From Lytechinus pictus (lineage: Eukaryota > Echinodermata > Echinoidea > Temnopleuroida > Toxopneustidae), in the NCBI RefSeq assembly GCF_037042905.1, contig NC_087245.1, forward strand, positions 12,586,501 to 12,650,500: a DNA stretch of 64,000 nucleotides. Reading direction: 5' to 3'. Below, piece by piece: positions 23,895 to 34,741 of the stretch (position 1 is the first letter of the stretch; each line of letters opens with the position of its first letter). The notes under the pieces were generated by a model. It saw only the letters and a program-made list of their open reading frames with translations, did not search any database and was not told the origin of the DNA. Both the position numbers and the translations under genes were made by a program.

Positions 23895-25445
23895 TGTTAC
23901 ACCCACAAATGTAATAATCGCCCACAAATGTAATAACGCCCACAAATGTAATAACACTTTACCCACAAATGTAATAACGCCCACAAATGTAATAACACTT
24001 TACCCACAAATGTAATAATTTCACCCACAAATGTAATAATGCACTTTACCCACAAATGTAATAATTTTTGATCGCCCACAAATGTAATAATGACTTTACC
24101 CACAAATGTAATAAATTTGAAGGGATTTTTGGCGAATCTGTTCTAAACTAAAATCCTATAGTAATGCGTTCATATAGCACAAAAGTGCAAAGTCTTTTTT
24201 CCAGACCCGGTTAATAAAACATTATAGTACAATTCCAAAGTCTTTTTCCAGACCCGGTTGTTTCAAAATTATAATATACGTCCAAAGTCTTTTTTCCAGA
24301 CCAGGTTAATTCAAAAATTATAATATACACCCGGTTGTTTCAAAAATTATAATGCAGGTCCAAGGTATTTTTTCAGACCCGGTCGTTTCAAACATTAGAA
24401 TATAAAAAAGTCCAAAGTCTTTTTTCCAGAACCGGTTGTTTCAAAAATTATAATATACGTCCAAAGTCTTTTTTCCAGACCCGGTTGTTTCAAAAATTAT
24501 AATGTAAACATTAGAATATAAAAAAGTCCAAAGTCTTTTTTCCAGAACCGGTTGTTTCAAAAATTATAATATACGTCCAAAGTCTTTTTTCCAGACCCGG
24601 TTGTTTCAAAAATTATAATGCAAGTCCAAAGTCTTTTTTTTCAGACCCGGTCGTTTCAAACATTAGAATATAAGTCCAAAGTCTTTTTTCCAGACCCGGT
24701 TGTTTCAAAATAATCATAAGTCCAAACTAAGATAATGATATTCTAGTGGAATAAAATGAGAATCGAGCTTAGTCTTTTCTCCAGACAAAGTCAATTAAAA
24801 CTTGTGGAAAAGTAACAAAGACCCCCACTCTCTTGTAAATATTATATAACATGGAAATATAGCGTAGTCTTTCATCCAGACCCAGATCTTTCAAATAACA
24901 AATGAATAATAATAATGATAATAAATTAGTAATAATAAAAAAGCAAACAAAGACCCACGATCATATTTATGCTGAATAACATTGAAATATAGCGTAGTCT
25001 TTCCTCCAGACCCAGATCTTTCAAATAAGAAATGATGAACAATAATAATAAATTAGTAATAATAATAAAGCAAACAAAGGCCCACGATCCTCTTTATGTT
25101 GAAAAATATGGAAATATAGCGTAGTCTTTCCCCCAGACCCAGTTATAAAAGTAATTAAAAACACAACAACAACAAAACAAAGACCCTGCAATCTTTTGAA
25201 CATTGAATAACATGGAAATATGCTGTAGTCTTTCTTATTATTATTTCAAAATAACCAAAATCATTAAAAAAGAATAACAGAATCTAAGGCCCAACTATCC
25301 TTCAAACTAAGAACCTTCAATAAATAAAAGTTTAGAGAGCTTTCTTTATTCCAGACCTTGTCATTTCAGAAATAAGATAAATGAAATCCTCATAACTAAG
25401 ACTCACTCATATTCTTGTGCCTGTACAACATGAATAAGATGATTG

Positions 25446-25580
25446 GGGGAGTATTTCATCAACATTTATGTCCGACAAGTTGTCAGATCTGACAACTGTT
25501 CTTGATGTTGATTGGCTGAGAAGCAGTGCTACCAGTGTCGGATAAAACGTCAAACAACTCCTTTCATGAAATGCTCCCCG
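25446..25580. mobile_element. Small inverted-repeat insertion in the centre of the foldback element
   Basis: Ends gggggagtatttcat and atttcatgaaatgctcccc are near inverted complements, with further matched blocks (ttatgtccgaca / tgtcggataaaa). A similar end, catgaaatgccccac, occurs at about 51310 in an NBR1 intron. Confidence 0.55.
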
Positions 25581-26449
25581 GGCTCTAAGTTTTGATGTTG
25601 TTTTTTTATTATAGATTTCTTTGCCTGGAAGAAAAAATGAATGTTTAATTGCATCATTTACAGGATGTTAGGCTGGAAGAGGGTTGAATTTTTTTTTTTT
25701 CTGTTTTTTTTTAATAAACTGGTCTGGTCAAATTAAGTATGCGTTATCAAAAGGGTTTTATAGTTTGGAAGATGCTGGGGTCTAGGTTTTAAGATTAATG
25801 TTTCGCTTAATTTGTATTTTAAAGAGAACTGGGTGAGGGGTAAAGACAACACTCTAAGCCCAAGCATTTTAAGTGGGTTTAATTTTGAGGATTGGTCTTA
25901 GCTGTGATTATTTTTCAATATTTTTTTATCTTTTAAATAACCGGGTCTAGACGAAAGACTAAGCATAATACTCGTGTTATTCCACAAGAATAAGAATATG
26001 ACAAAGTCTTTTGTTTTTAAGACTGTTTAAATCATTTTTAAATTACTGGGTCTGGAATAAAGACAACGCTCTAAACATGTGCTTTTCTACATGCATGGTC
26101 TTAATTTGGAGGATTGTTGGTCCTAAAACTCGTTTTGGGGGGTTGGGTTTTATTGATTTTTTATTCTTCAAATAATTGTGTCTGGAGGAAAGTCGATCTT
26201 CGACAATCGGTCTTCATGTTATTCCACAGAAATTAGATTATTGGGTATTCGTTTTAGAATATTTGTAAAAACTATTTTATTTTTTTCAAATAATAACCAA
26301 GTCTGGAGAAAGGATGTTTGCTTTACCCATGCATTATTACAATGTTTTGTAGGGGTCGTAGTATTATTTAAAAAACTGCGTATGGGGTAAAGACATATTT
26401 TTTTTACTGGGTGAAACTTTGGAAAATTGGTCTTAGATTTGAAGTTTTT

Positions 26450-28060
26450 TAATTCATTTTATAATAGCCGGGTCTGGAGGACAGACTTTGGACTTATATT
26501 GTAATTGTTTAATTATCCGGGTCTGGAAAAAAACACTTTGCACTTTTGTGCTATATGAACGCATTGCTATAGGGTTTAGTTTTTAGTTTTAAGTAACCGG
26601 GTCTGGAGAAAAGACTACGCTTGATTCTCAATTTACTCTTAGCGCATATATTCACAATATACGCCGTATAAGTTAAAACAACAACAAAGACATTTATTCC
26701 ATCTAGTTTAAATTAACTGGGTCTGGAGAAAAGACTAAGCTCGATTCTCGTTTTTTTTCTGGAATACCATTAACGTAACTTAGTTTGTACTTATATTATA
26801 ATTTTTTTAATAACCGGGTCTGGAAAAAAGACTTTGGACTTATATTGTAATTGTTTAATTATCCAGGTCTGGAAAAAAGACTTTGCACTTTTGTGCTATA
26901 TGAACGCATTGCTTTAGGGTTTAGTTTTTAGTTTTAAGTAACCAGGTTTGGAGAAAAGACTATGCTTGATTCTCAATTTACTCTAGCACATATATTCACA
27001 ATATACGCCGTATAAGTTGAAACAACAACAAAGACATTAATTCCATCTAGTTTAAATTAACTGGGTCTGGAGAAAAGACTAAGCTCGATTCTCATTTTTA
27101 TTCCACTGGAATATCATAATCGTATCTTAGTATGGACTTAAACTATAATTTTTGAAATAAACGGGTCTGGAAAAAGACTTTGGACTTATATTAAAATTTT
27201 TGAAACAACCGGGTGTGGAAAAAAGACTTTGGATTTGCATTATAATTTTTTAATTAACCGGGTCTGAAAAAAAGACTTTGGACTTATATTAAACTTTTTG
27301 AAACAACTGGGTCTGGAAAAAAGACTTTGGACTTATATTATAATTTTTTAAACAACCGGGTCTGAAAAAAAGACTTTGGACGTATATTATAATTTTTGAA
27401 ACAACCGGGTCTGGAAAAAAGACTTTGGATTTATATTATAATTTTTGAAACAACCGGGTCTGAAAAAAAGACTTTGGATTTATATTACAATTTTTTAAAC
27501 AACCGGGTCTTGAAAAAAGACTTTGGACGTATATTATAATTTTTGAAACAACCGGATCTGGAAAAAAGACTTTGGACGTATATTATAGTTTTTTAATTAA
27601 CCGGGTCTGAAAAAAAGACTTTGGACTTATATTAAACTTTTTGAAACAACCGGGTCTGGAAAAAAGACTTTGGACTTATATTATAATTTTTTAAACAACC
27701 GGGTCTGAAAAAAAGACTTTGGACGTATATTATAATTTTTGAAACAACCGGGTCTGGAAAAAAGACTTTGGATTTATATTATAATTTTTGAAACAACCGG
27801 GTCTGAAAAAAAGACTTTGGATTTATATTACAATTTTTGAAACAACCGGGTCTTGAAAAAAGACTTTGGACGTATATTATAATTTTTTAAACAACCGGAT
27901 CTGGAAAAAAGACTTTGGACGTATATTATAGTTTTTTAATCAACTGGGTCTGGAAAAAAGACTTTGGACGTATATTATAATTTTGAAACAACCGGGTCTG
28001 GAAAAAGACTTTGGACTTGTACTATAATGTTTAATTAACTGGGTCTGGAAAAAAGACTTT
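26450..28060. repeat. Right-arm tandem array of the foldback element
   Basis: Dozens of units built on caaccgggtctggaaaaaag with a period of about 45-50 bp. Superimposed higher-order duplication: the block starting near 27247 recurs near 27591 (about 345 bp apart), and the block at about 26580-26760 recurs at about 26940-27120. Confidence 0.85.
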
Positions 28061-28353
28061 GCACTTTTGTGCTATATAAACGCATTACTATAGGATTTTA
28101 GTTTAGAACGAATTCGCCAAAAATCCCTTCAAATTTATTACATTTGTGGGTAAAGTCATTATTACATTTGTGGGCGATCAAAAATTATTACATTTGTGGG
28201 TAAAGTGCATTATTACATTTGTGGGTGAAATTATTACATTTGTGGGTAAAGTGTTATTACATTTGTGGGTGTTATTACATTTGTGGGTAAAGTGTTATTA
28301 CATTTGTGGGCGTTATTACATTTGTGGGCGTTATTACATTTGTGGGTGCAACA

Positions 28354-29180
28354 CCCCCCCCCAAAAAAAAAAAAATCCGGTTCGAAAAAAAAATGAAAGG
28401 TGCCCTTTTAAAGTTACACATTTTTGTTCTGCACATTTTCGTCCCTAATTATAAGTTGATTATCTTTTATTTGTTACACTCTTAATGTGAAAAATTTCTT
28501 TGCTCTATTTTCATTCATTTTCTCTTTTTTCGTCCCTGAAGGGATATGTATACAATACATAGAATACATAATTGGGTGAGTTTTATTCAACGAACATTTT
28601 AGGTTTGGAAAACCTTGGTCCCTTTTCTTACAGTTCCCTCGCGGGCAAGCAAAATGGCCCCTCTTTTCCCGTAATTACATGCCCCTAGGTTTATTCTATT
28701 CAATCGATAAAAAAGTGTCTTTCGTGAGGGAAATTTTCGACGATCATTTTCTCTTTTATAACAAAAGCATTTGAAGGGAAATAATTTTCCATATACCTTT
28801 TAAACAAACTAAAACAATAAAGAAAAGTTGTAATTGGCACGAGAATAAACCAAAAAAGCATATTTTACGACTTGGAATTTCATTTTTTCCAAAACCGCTC
28901 GCTCGCTACCTTCGCTTTCGATTTGCCACCCCCAAGAAAATAATTCACCCCTCATCCCACAGGCTATAAGTTTCATGAAATTCGTTTAGAGTATAGGGTA
29001 GATCAGGGTTATTTTTCTTTGTTTTAAAGCAGATACGAACCAATAGCGCCATCTCGAGTCCTCAACTACTCATACCTGGCCAGTTTCCCGACCCATAATG
29101 CTAGTGTAGTCTAGTAATATAGACCCACTTGAATGATTACATGCTAATTAACTACTCAATACATTTATACCGCAATAATT
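28354..29180. other. Intergenic, nothing recognised
   Basis: AT-rich with homopolymer A runs. A ctcgctcgctaccttcgcttt block near 28900 is a diverged relative of the GCGAGCG repeat. Confidence 0.5.
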
Positions 29181-29372
29181 TGATTGGTGGTGATTTTTTT
29201 ACCTGATTGCTAAGAAAGCATGAATGCTTGTAAGCAAGAAACCAGAGGACCGACGGCTTAAGGTCCTCTCCGAAGGACCTGGTACTAAGCGCACTAGCGC
29301 ACCAAGTGGGAATCGAACCCGGGCGACCAAAATACGAACCCCCCGCTCTACCGACTGAGCTATCGTGCCTCC
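29181..29372 (-). mobile_element. tRNA-derived SINE, second family (copy 1)
   Basis: On the minus strand it begins ggaggcacgatagctcagtc, with A box tagctcagtcgg and B box ggttcgattcc, followed by a body with a palindromic aggtccttcggagaggacct and a tail ending caccaccaatca. The copy at 42471-42686 shares the whole layout. Not a working tRNA gene: the acceptor stem has no proper 3' partner. Confidence 0.85.
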
Positions 29373-30844
29373 TAATTATTCTCTATACAAATACAATTAT
29401 AATTCAATTTATTCTCTGTAGTATTAATATCTGAAAACGTATATTTTAAAACTATGTAGTTATAACATACAGTCAATGAGAGACCACACAAAGTTCACTC
29501 CCCTTTTAAGTTATTGCCATTTTCAATAGAAGAAGTGTCACTTTTCCTTGCCATTTCTAACTTCGCTTCTGTCTCGAAAAGAACAGAAAGTAAAAAAGAA
29601 AAGAAAAAGAAAACAAGTGGAAGGCATTTGCAATAGAGAACGGGGTGCTTCCCGGGTATGCAAACATGTCACTGATTTCTAACGAAGCCACTGGGGGCCG
29701 TAGGATCAATGGACTTACGGAGAAATGAAGGTCACAGACCAGAAAGTGGCATAAAAAAATTATAATCTTAGAAAATTGTGTTTATTGCATCATGATTTTG
29801 TTGGTGAAATATATAGAAGAGAATGGCATTTTATTTTTCATTCTTTGGGCAAATTACCATGATTACCCCCACTGATTTCCTGCCACGCAATAAAACCATC
29901 GTCTCGACTCTCGATGTTCTGTTTCCATAGCAATAATTGTAGTAACTTGGCTCTCGCAGTTTTCAAAAGTATATGATAACCTATAAGTTCCCTTCAAAAT
30001 TGCCAATCGTCTTCATCGAGAAAGATAATCTTGCAATCAACTCGGAGACGCGAGGCCAGAGGAAGACAATTAAAGTCCTCCATGGTACCATGGAGAGTAA
30101 GCAGAATTTGTTCCGGGGGGTATAAACATTTTTTATGAAACTCGAAAGCAAGGGAGCGAAGTGACCGAGCTTGCCATTAGGGCGCTTTTGCATTTTCTAG
30201 AATGAAAATGAAGAATTTTGTTACCAATTATGGTTAGTTTTGTGAATATTTTTTTTTTTTTGGGGGGGGGTAGCTGCCCCTCTGCCCCCATCGCTTCGTA
30301 CTTCACTAAAAAAAACTGGGAGCGAGCAAAAATTAATTTTGTAACTTTAGTCTAATTTTGTAATTTTAGTCTAATTTTGTAACAGATTTTTACACAATAT
30401 CTAAATATTTTATATCAATATGTTACAAAATTAGATTAGAAATTGACCCTTTTTCTTCCATGGCCCCTTTGCCCCATATTTGCACTCGGACAGCGGGTAT
30501 AGTCCTTAAGACTACAGTCTTATGTACAGGTTCGCTTTATTGGAAAACGAGACCAAGTACTACGGCGTACATGTATACGAGATCAATACGAGCGCGAAGC
30601 GCGAGCTGATTTTTTTATTGACCAGAAAATATCCCATTTTTATAATTTTTTGTCGGTTTTCAGGTTTATTTCCCTTTTTATACACTCTTTTGAATTTAAT
30701 TCTCATTTCTTTTACATCATAAATCGGGATGAAGAATACTGACGAAAAAAGAAGTGACATTTGAAAGGGTGGATAAACGGGGTACGTACATCCCAAGCGC
30801 TTGGTTGTGGGGAGGGGCAAATTTTGATAAGCTAATATCATGTA
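29373..30844. other. Intergenic with GCGAGCG-type repeat remnants
   Basis: No gene recognised. It includes a G-rich tract near 30260, a triple ttagtctaattttgtaa repeat near 30345-30380 and one perfect cgagcgcgaagcgcgagc block at 30589-30606. Confidence 0.5.
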
Positions 30845-31062
30845 CAGGAGCGGGTCCAGGATTTTCCAAAAGGGGAGGGGGGCACATTTTCCCGAGGAAA
30901 AATTTGACAGGCAAAAAAATAAGAAAAAAAGGTCCTCACTTTTAAAGGGGGCACAGTTGTATTTTAACGGCATTTTTACACCACAAAAATTAATTGTGAC
31001 CCTCAAAGGGGGGGGGGGGGCACGAACCGGCTAAGCCCCCCCCCCCGTGGATCCGCCAGTGA
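30845..31062. mobile_element. G-rich MITE-like element (GGATCCGCC family)
   Basis: The ends caggagcgggtccagg and cgtggatccgccagtg are imperfect inverted complements around two long G/C homopolymers. It shares the internal aaaaatttgacaggcaaaaa block with a relative at about 46995-47232 in NBR1 intron 12. Confidence 0.5.
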
Positions 31063-32495
31063 TCATGTATATTAAAAACCATTAACATGTTATTCTATTT
31101 CATCCTGGGTTTTCTTCTATATCTATCTGCTTCCAATGATATCCAAAAGGAATGGTTTCATTCAATAACAAGGGTCCTACATAAGTAAATTCAGAGAGAA
31201 TATATTGGTCATCATGCGTATATACGACAATCAATGTTACCATTGGTAACACACGCCATTCCCCCACCTGAAACGTGGAGTTATCTCCCACACCCTCACC
31301 CCCACCCCGTGATCGATACCCAATAATGAGTCCTAAGGGAATCGCTACCATCACGATAATCATCATTATTATTATCACTATATCATACTTGTCATAATTA
31401 TGATTCATTGTATTAAAAAAATGATGTTTGACCTTTGGGGGATGATAACACAGGCCATCCCTCACCTGAAATATGGGGGGGGGGGGATATATACCCCCAT
31501 CCCCCCGGGATCGACACCCATGCTCGATTGTATTACATTTTGTTTATGTTTCGAGCAGTCCATTTTATATCATGATTTCATTGCCTATTCGCATTTTCCC
31601 CAATTCACAAACACCGTTCGAACATATTTCACTGAAACAATTATTACTCCACGTGCTTTAAAATCACGATCACGTTTAATCCATTGTCCATGATCCATTC
31701 CCATAATGGTCAAAATCTTGTTTGTGAAGACAATATAAGCGTACATGCAGACATTACAATCAACATAGAAGGAAATCAAAAAGCCATCATTGTTGCTCCT
31801 GATGTGGACTGAGTTGAGATATGGATATATAGTATGGAAGTAAGTAAGTAGTGAGTGACTGAGTAAGTAAGTGAGTAATATGTAAGTAAGTAATTAAGAT
31901 AGATCGTAAGTAATTAAGTAAATGAAATATCAAAAGAAAGTAAATAACTAACAAAGTAAATAAATGGATGAATAAATTTTATACAAACTATAGTTTCGCA
32001 GATAGCTATAATGACTATCCAGGTGCCCAAACTCATGAGATGTCGGGGTTTTTTTTGTGTGTGACCCATAATCTTTTTATTGGGGTCAATGGAGGCTGAA
32101 CCGTTCTTTATTCCCGTAGGAATTGCCCCAGCCCTGAGAAGTGAGGGCGCCAGTAGGCCCTTTATTCATTTCCCTTTTAAATCCGCCCTCTATTACGGGT
32201 TTTTTTTGCCCACCAATTAAAGGACACTCATTACGGCACATGACCCCATGCAGGCCCTGTTACTTGTGACATTCACTTTTCGGACATTTATACCTAAACC
32301 TGAAAATCAAGTCCACCTCGACAGGACCACAAAAAGTGAAGGTTGATTTCAATAAAAAGAGCAAATAACGGATAAGGAAATTAATTATGACATTTAAAAA
32401 ATGTTACTCTACACAACACAGTGATATAATTTCGACTCTCTCTCTCTTTACTTCTTTTGTATTTTATTGAAACATACATTAAAATTGTGCACACA
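31063..32495. other. Intergenic, simple repeats
   Basis: Nothing gene-like. A degenerate AAGT/GTAA tetranucleotide tract lies at about 31840-31970. Confidence 0.5.
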
Positions 32496-32699
32496 ATATG
32501 CAGGGGCGGATCCAGCTTTCGCCAATAGGGGGGGGGGGGGAGGGGCGCCCGGAAATTTTTTTCACCCAAATTTTCCCCGGCGACCGCTCAAAGTTGATTT
32601 TTTTTTTCTTTGAAGGGGTATAGTCCTAACAGTCACTTCTTAGCTGTATTCCTCTCTAAGAACATACAGTAAATATATATATAATAATCTCATAAGCCT

Positions 32700-33790
32700 T
32701 ATTTAACTAATGCGAGCTAAAATTCTCGTAAATTTCATTTATTTTGTCCTGAAAATTGAACATTCTGAGTAACGTTTGTGATCCTAAACAAGATGCGTAT
32801 ATAACTAAATAAATATTGCGAGCGCGAAGCGCGAGCAGAAAGTTTTGATATACGTTTTTGCCTGATCGAAAGGGACCTGTTATGACTGTTTGCAGATAGC
32901 CATGAAGACGATACATATTTGAATCATAATGCGAACGCGAAGCGCGAGCTGAAAATTTTTGACATTCCGACCTAAAAAATGGACATTCTAAGCACTTTTT
33001 GTAATCATGAACAAGGTAGGTATATAACTAAACAATGCGAGCGTGAAGTGCGAGCGGAAAAAAATTGAGATTTAGACCTAAAAACGGGACACTCTATTCT
33101 TGTTTTGTAAACCATGAAGATGGGTAATTGAGTATCTTCCTACATTAATAACAGGGGCCGCGGAACCGGGGGGGGGGGGGGCTGGGGGGGCTTCAGCCCC
33201 CACTTTTTTCCAAAACCGTAAAAATGACCATATGATTGTGATTTTTAGCATGGTCAGCCCCCCACTTTTGGCTCAGCCCCCCCCCCCACTTTGAAAACTG
33301 TTCCGCGGCCCCTGAATAATGCGAGCGCGAATCGCGAGCAGAAACTTTTTAATATTTTGATCTGAAAAAAAACGGTCAATTCAAGCACTACTTCAAGCAC
33401 TGAAAAAGAAAATTGTAAAGTGGATATGAATCGCACTTAATAAATGATGCGAGCGCAAAGCGCGAGCTGATATTTTTAAAAATTATTTAACCTAGGACCG
33501 GGACATTCTAAGGACATTTTGTCATCATATGAAAATGATCATCATCTTCCTATTCCTCTTCCTAAGCACGAGATAAAACTTGTCGATATTCCTTTCTGAA
33601 AAAGGGACAATTTAATTGTTAGGAATTCATGAAAATTTCATTATCTTATTTATTAGTCTAATAAGCCCAATGAGAGCGAGAAATTTCTTGATATCAAAGC
33701 CTGAACTTGAAAATAGGATATTTTTTATCACTTTTGTAACTACGAATAGGATGCATTTGATAGTATATTTTTAACAATTAATGCCAGGGG
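32700..33790. repeat. Second GCGAGCGCGAAGCGCGAGC-type array
   Basis: Units like those at 16.7-17.9 kb in the same order, including attgagtatcttcctacatta, ataaaacttgtcgatattcc and tatatttttaacaattaatg. Perfect 18-nt core at 32819-32836. It is interrupted by the MITE at 33152-33314. Confidence 0.8.
33152..33314. mobile_element. MITE with TSD inserted in the GCGAGCG array
   Basis: The ends caggggccgcggaac and gttccgcggcccctg are perfect inverted complements. Flanks are AATAA at 33147-33151 and again at 33315-33319, a 5-bp target duplication. The interior is C/G homopolymer-rich with two ccccacttt blocks. Confidence 0.8.
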
Positions 33791-33829
33791 CGGGCCCCTC
33801 GGCCTCCCCCTGGATCCGCCTATAAATAT

Positions 33830-34741
33830 GGAAGCATCTTTATGAATCACACTCACAGCAATCACACCTTCATACAACAATAAAACTATACTCACCGAGT
33901 ATGAGAATTATCATCATGACAGAAATGTAATAGTGAACATGATTATGTGAGCTAGCTTGTGCATGGATGGCGTCTTCGCTTCCTCATGCATGCCATACAA
34001 AGTGAAACTTGAAAACGTCCCTGAACGTCATAACTTTTGTATTAATTTTACTCGCAATTTTTATGAAATTTATGTTATATCCCGGGGTAGAGATTGTAGC
34101 ATATACATTAGATTCGCTTCTAACAGTGGGCAGGATATTAGTGTAGTGATTAAAGTTTGATTTTTTTCGGGACGGATCGACTCCCCTGAGGATAAGAGAC
34201 AAAAATGCAGTTTTCATGGCGATTGCGTAATTTCTTGTCTAGTAATATCGAGAACATTGTTGTATGTGAAATAAAGGATGATGTCATACAATACGTAGAC
34301 CCACCAGTGAGATCCACCAGTCATGCTACCGTGAATGCAGGGCTGGGAATTACGTAATTTCTATTTTCATACCAAAGTCATATCCATGGGCAAGGTGATA
34401 CGGTTTTTATGATATTATTCCAGAAGGGGATTCTGAAATGATTTTACAATAAAAAATATTTAAAGAACATAATATATTGCAAAATTGAAGTTAAATGAAT
34501 GTTCAGAATTTGTCATGGTGAAAATATGTGACTGTACCTCTGCACTTAATGATTTCGCGCTCGAATATTCCGAGTTACTCCTCGAAATGTCAACATAAAC
34601 AACAGGCAATGGAAAAGGAATCTTGCGAAAAAAACAATGGATTGCTAAATTTGATCACAATATCCACCTATTTCTGCGCCGAGTGGGACAGTAATAGTTG
34701 AACGAGTGCATATAGTGGAAGTTCAAGCTCAATTATTGAAA
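33830..34741. other. NBR1 upstream region
   Basis: Intergenic sequence upstream of the NBR1 start codon. It should contain promoter and 5' UTR, but no TATA box or upstream exon can be assigned. Confidence 0.4.

Larger units (their letters stand above)
23895..28353. mobile_element. Large foldback transposon, TU-like (4.46 kb)
   Basis: The ends are tgttacacccacaaatg and catttgtgggtgcaaca. Each terminus is a block of ten copies of CCCACAAATGTAATAA with short variable spacers (left about 23901-24115, right about 28135-28350), mirror-ordered. Inside these, both arms contain many copies of a 45-50 bp unit built on ccagacccggttgtttcaaa (left) or its complement (right). The right arm (about 26.2-28.1 kb) is longer than the left (about 24.1-25.4 kb). 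There is no transposase ORF. TU elements of sea urchins are described as having long inverted repeats with short tandem repeats in the outer domain, which this resembles. Target duplications were not identified because both flanks are C-rich. Confidence 0.8.

Noticed and set aside
23897..24103. ORFs with repeated YYICGR / LLHLWV on the foldback ends
   Set aside because: Translation of the 15-16 bp outer tandem repeat of a foldback element; the same peptide appears in the opposite arm (28146-28448).
27100..28060. CRISPR-like array
   Set aside because: Regular 45-50 bp units without distinct unique spacers, in a eukaryotic genome and mirrored in the left arm of the same element; it is a transposon subrepeat.
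29300..29372. Functional tRNA gene on the minus strand
   Set aside because: A and B boxes are present but the tRNA-like part continues into a conserved SINE body found again at 42.5 kb.
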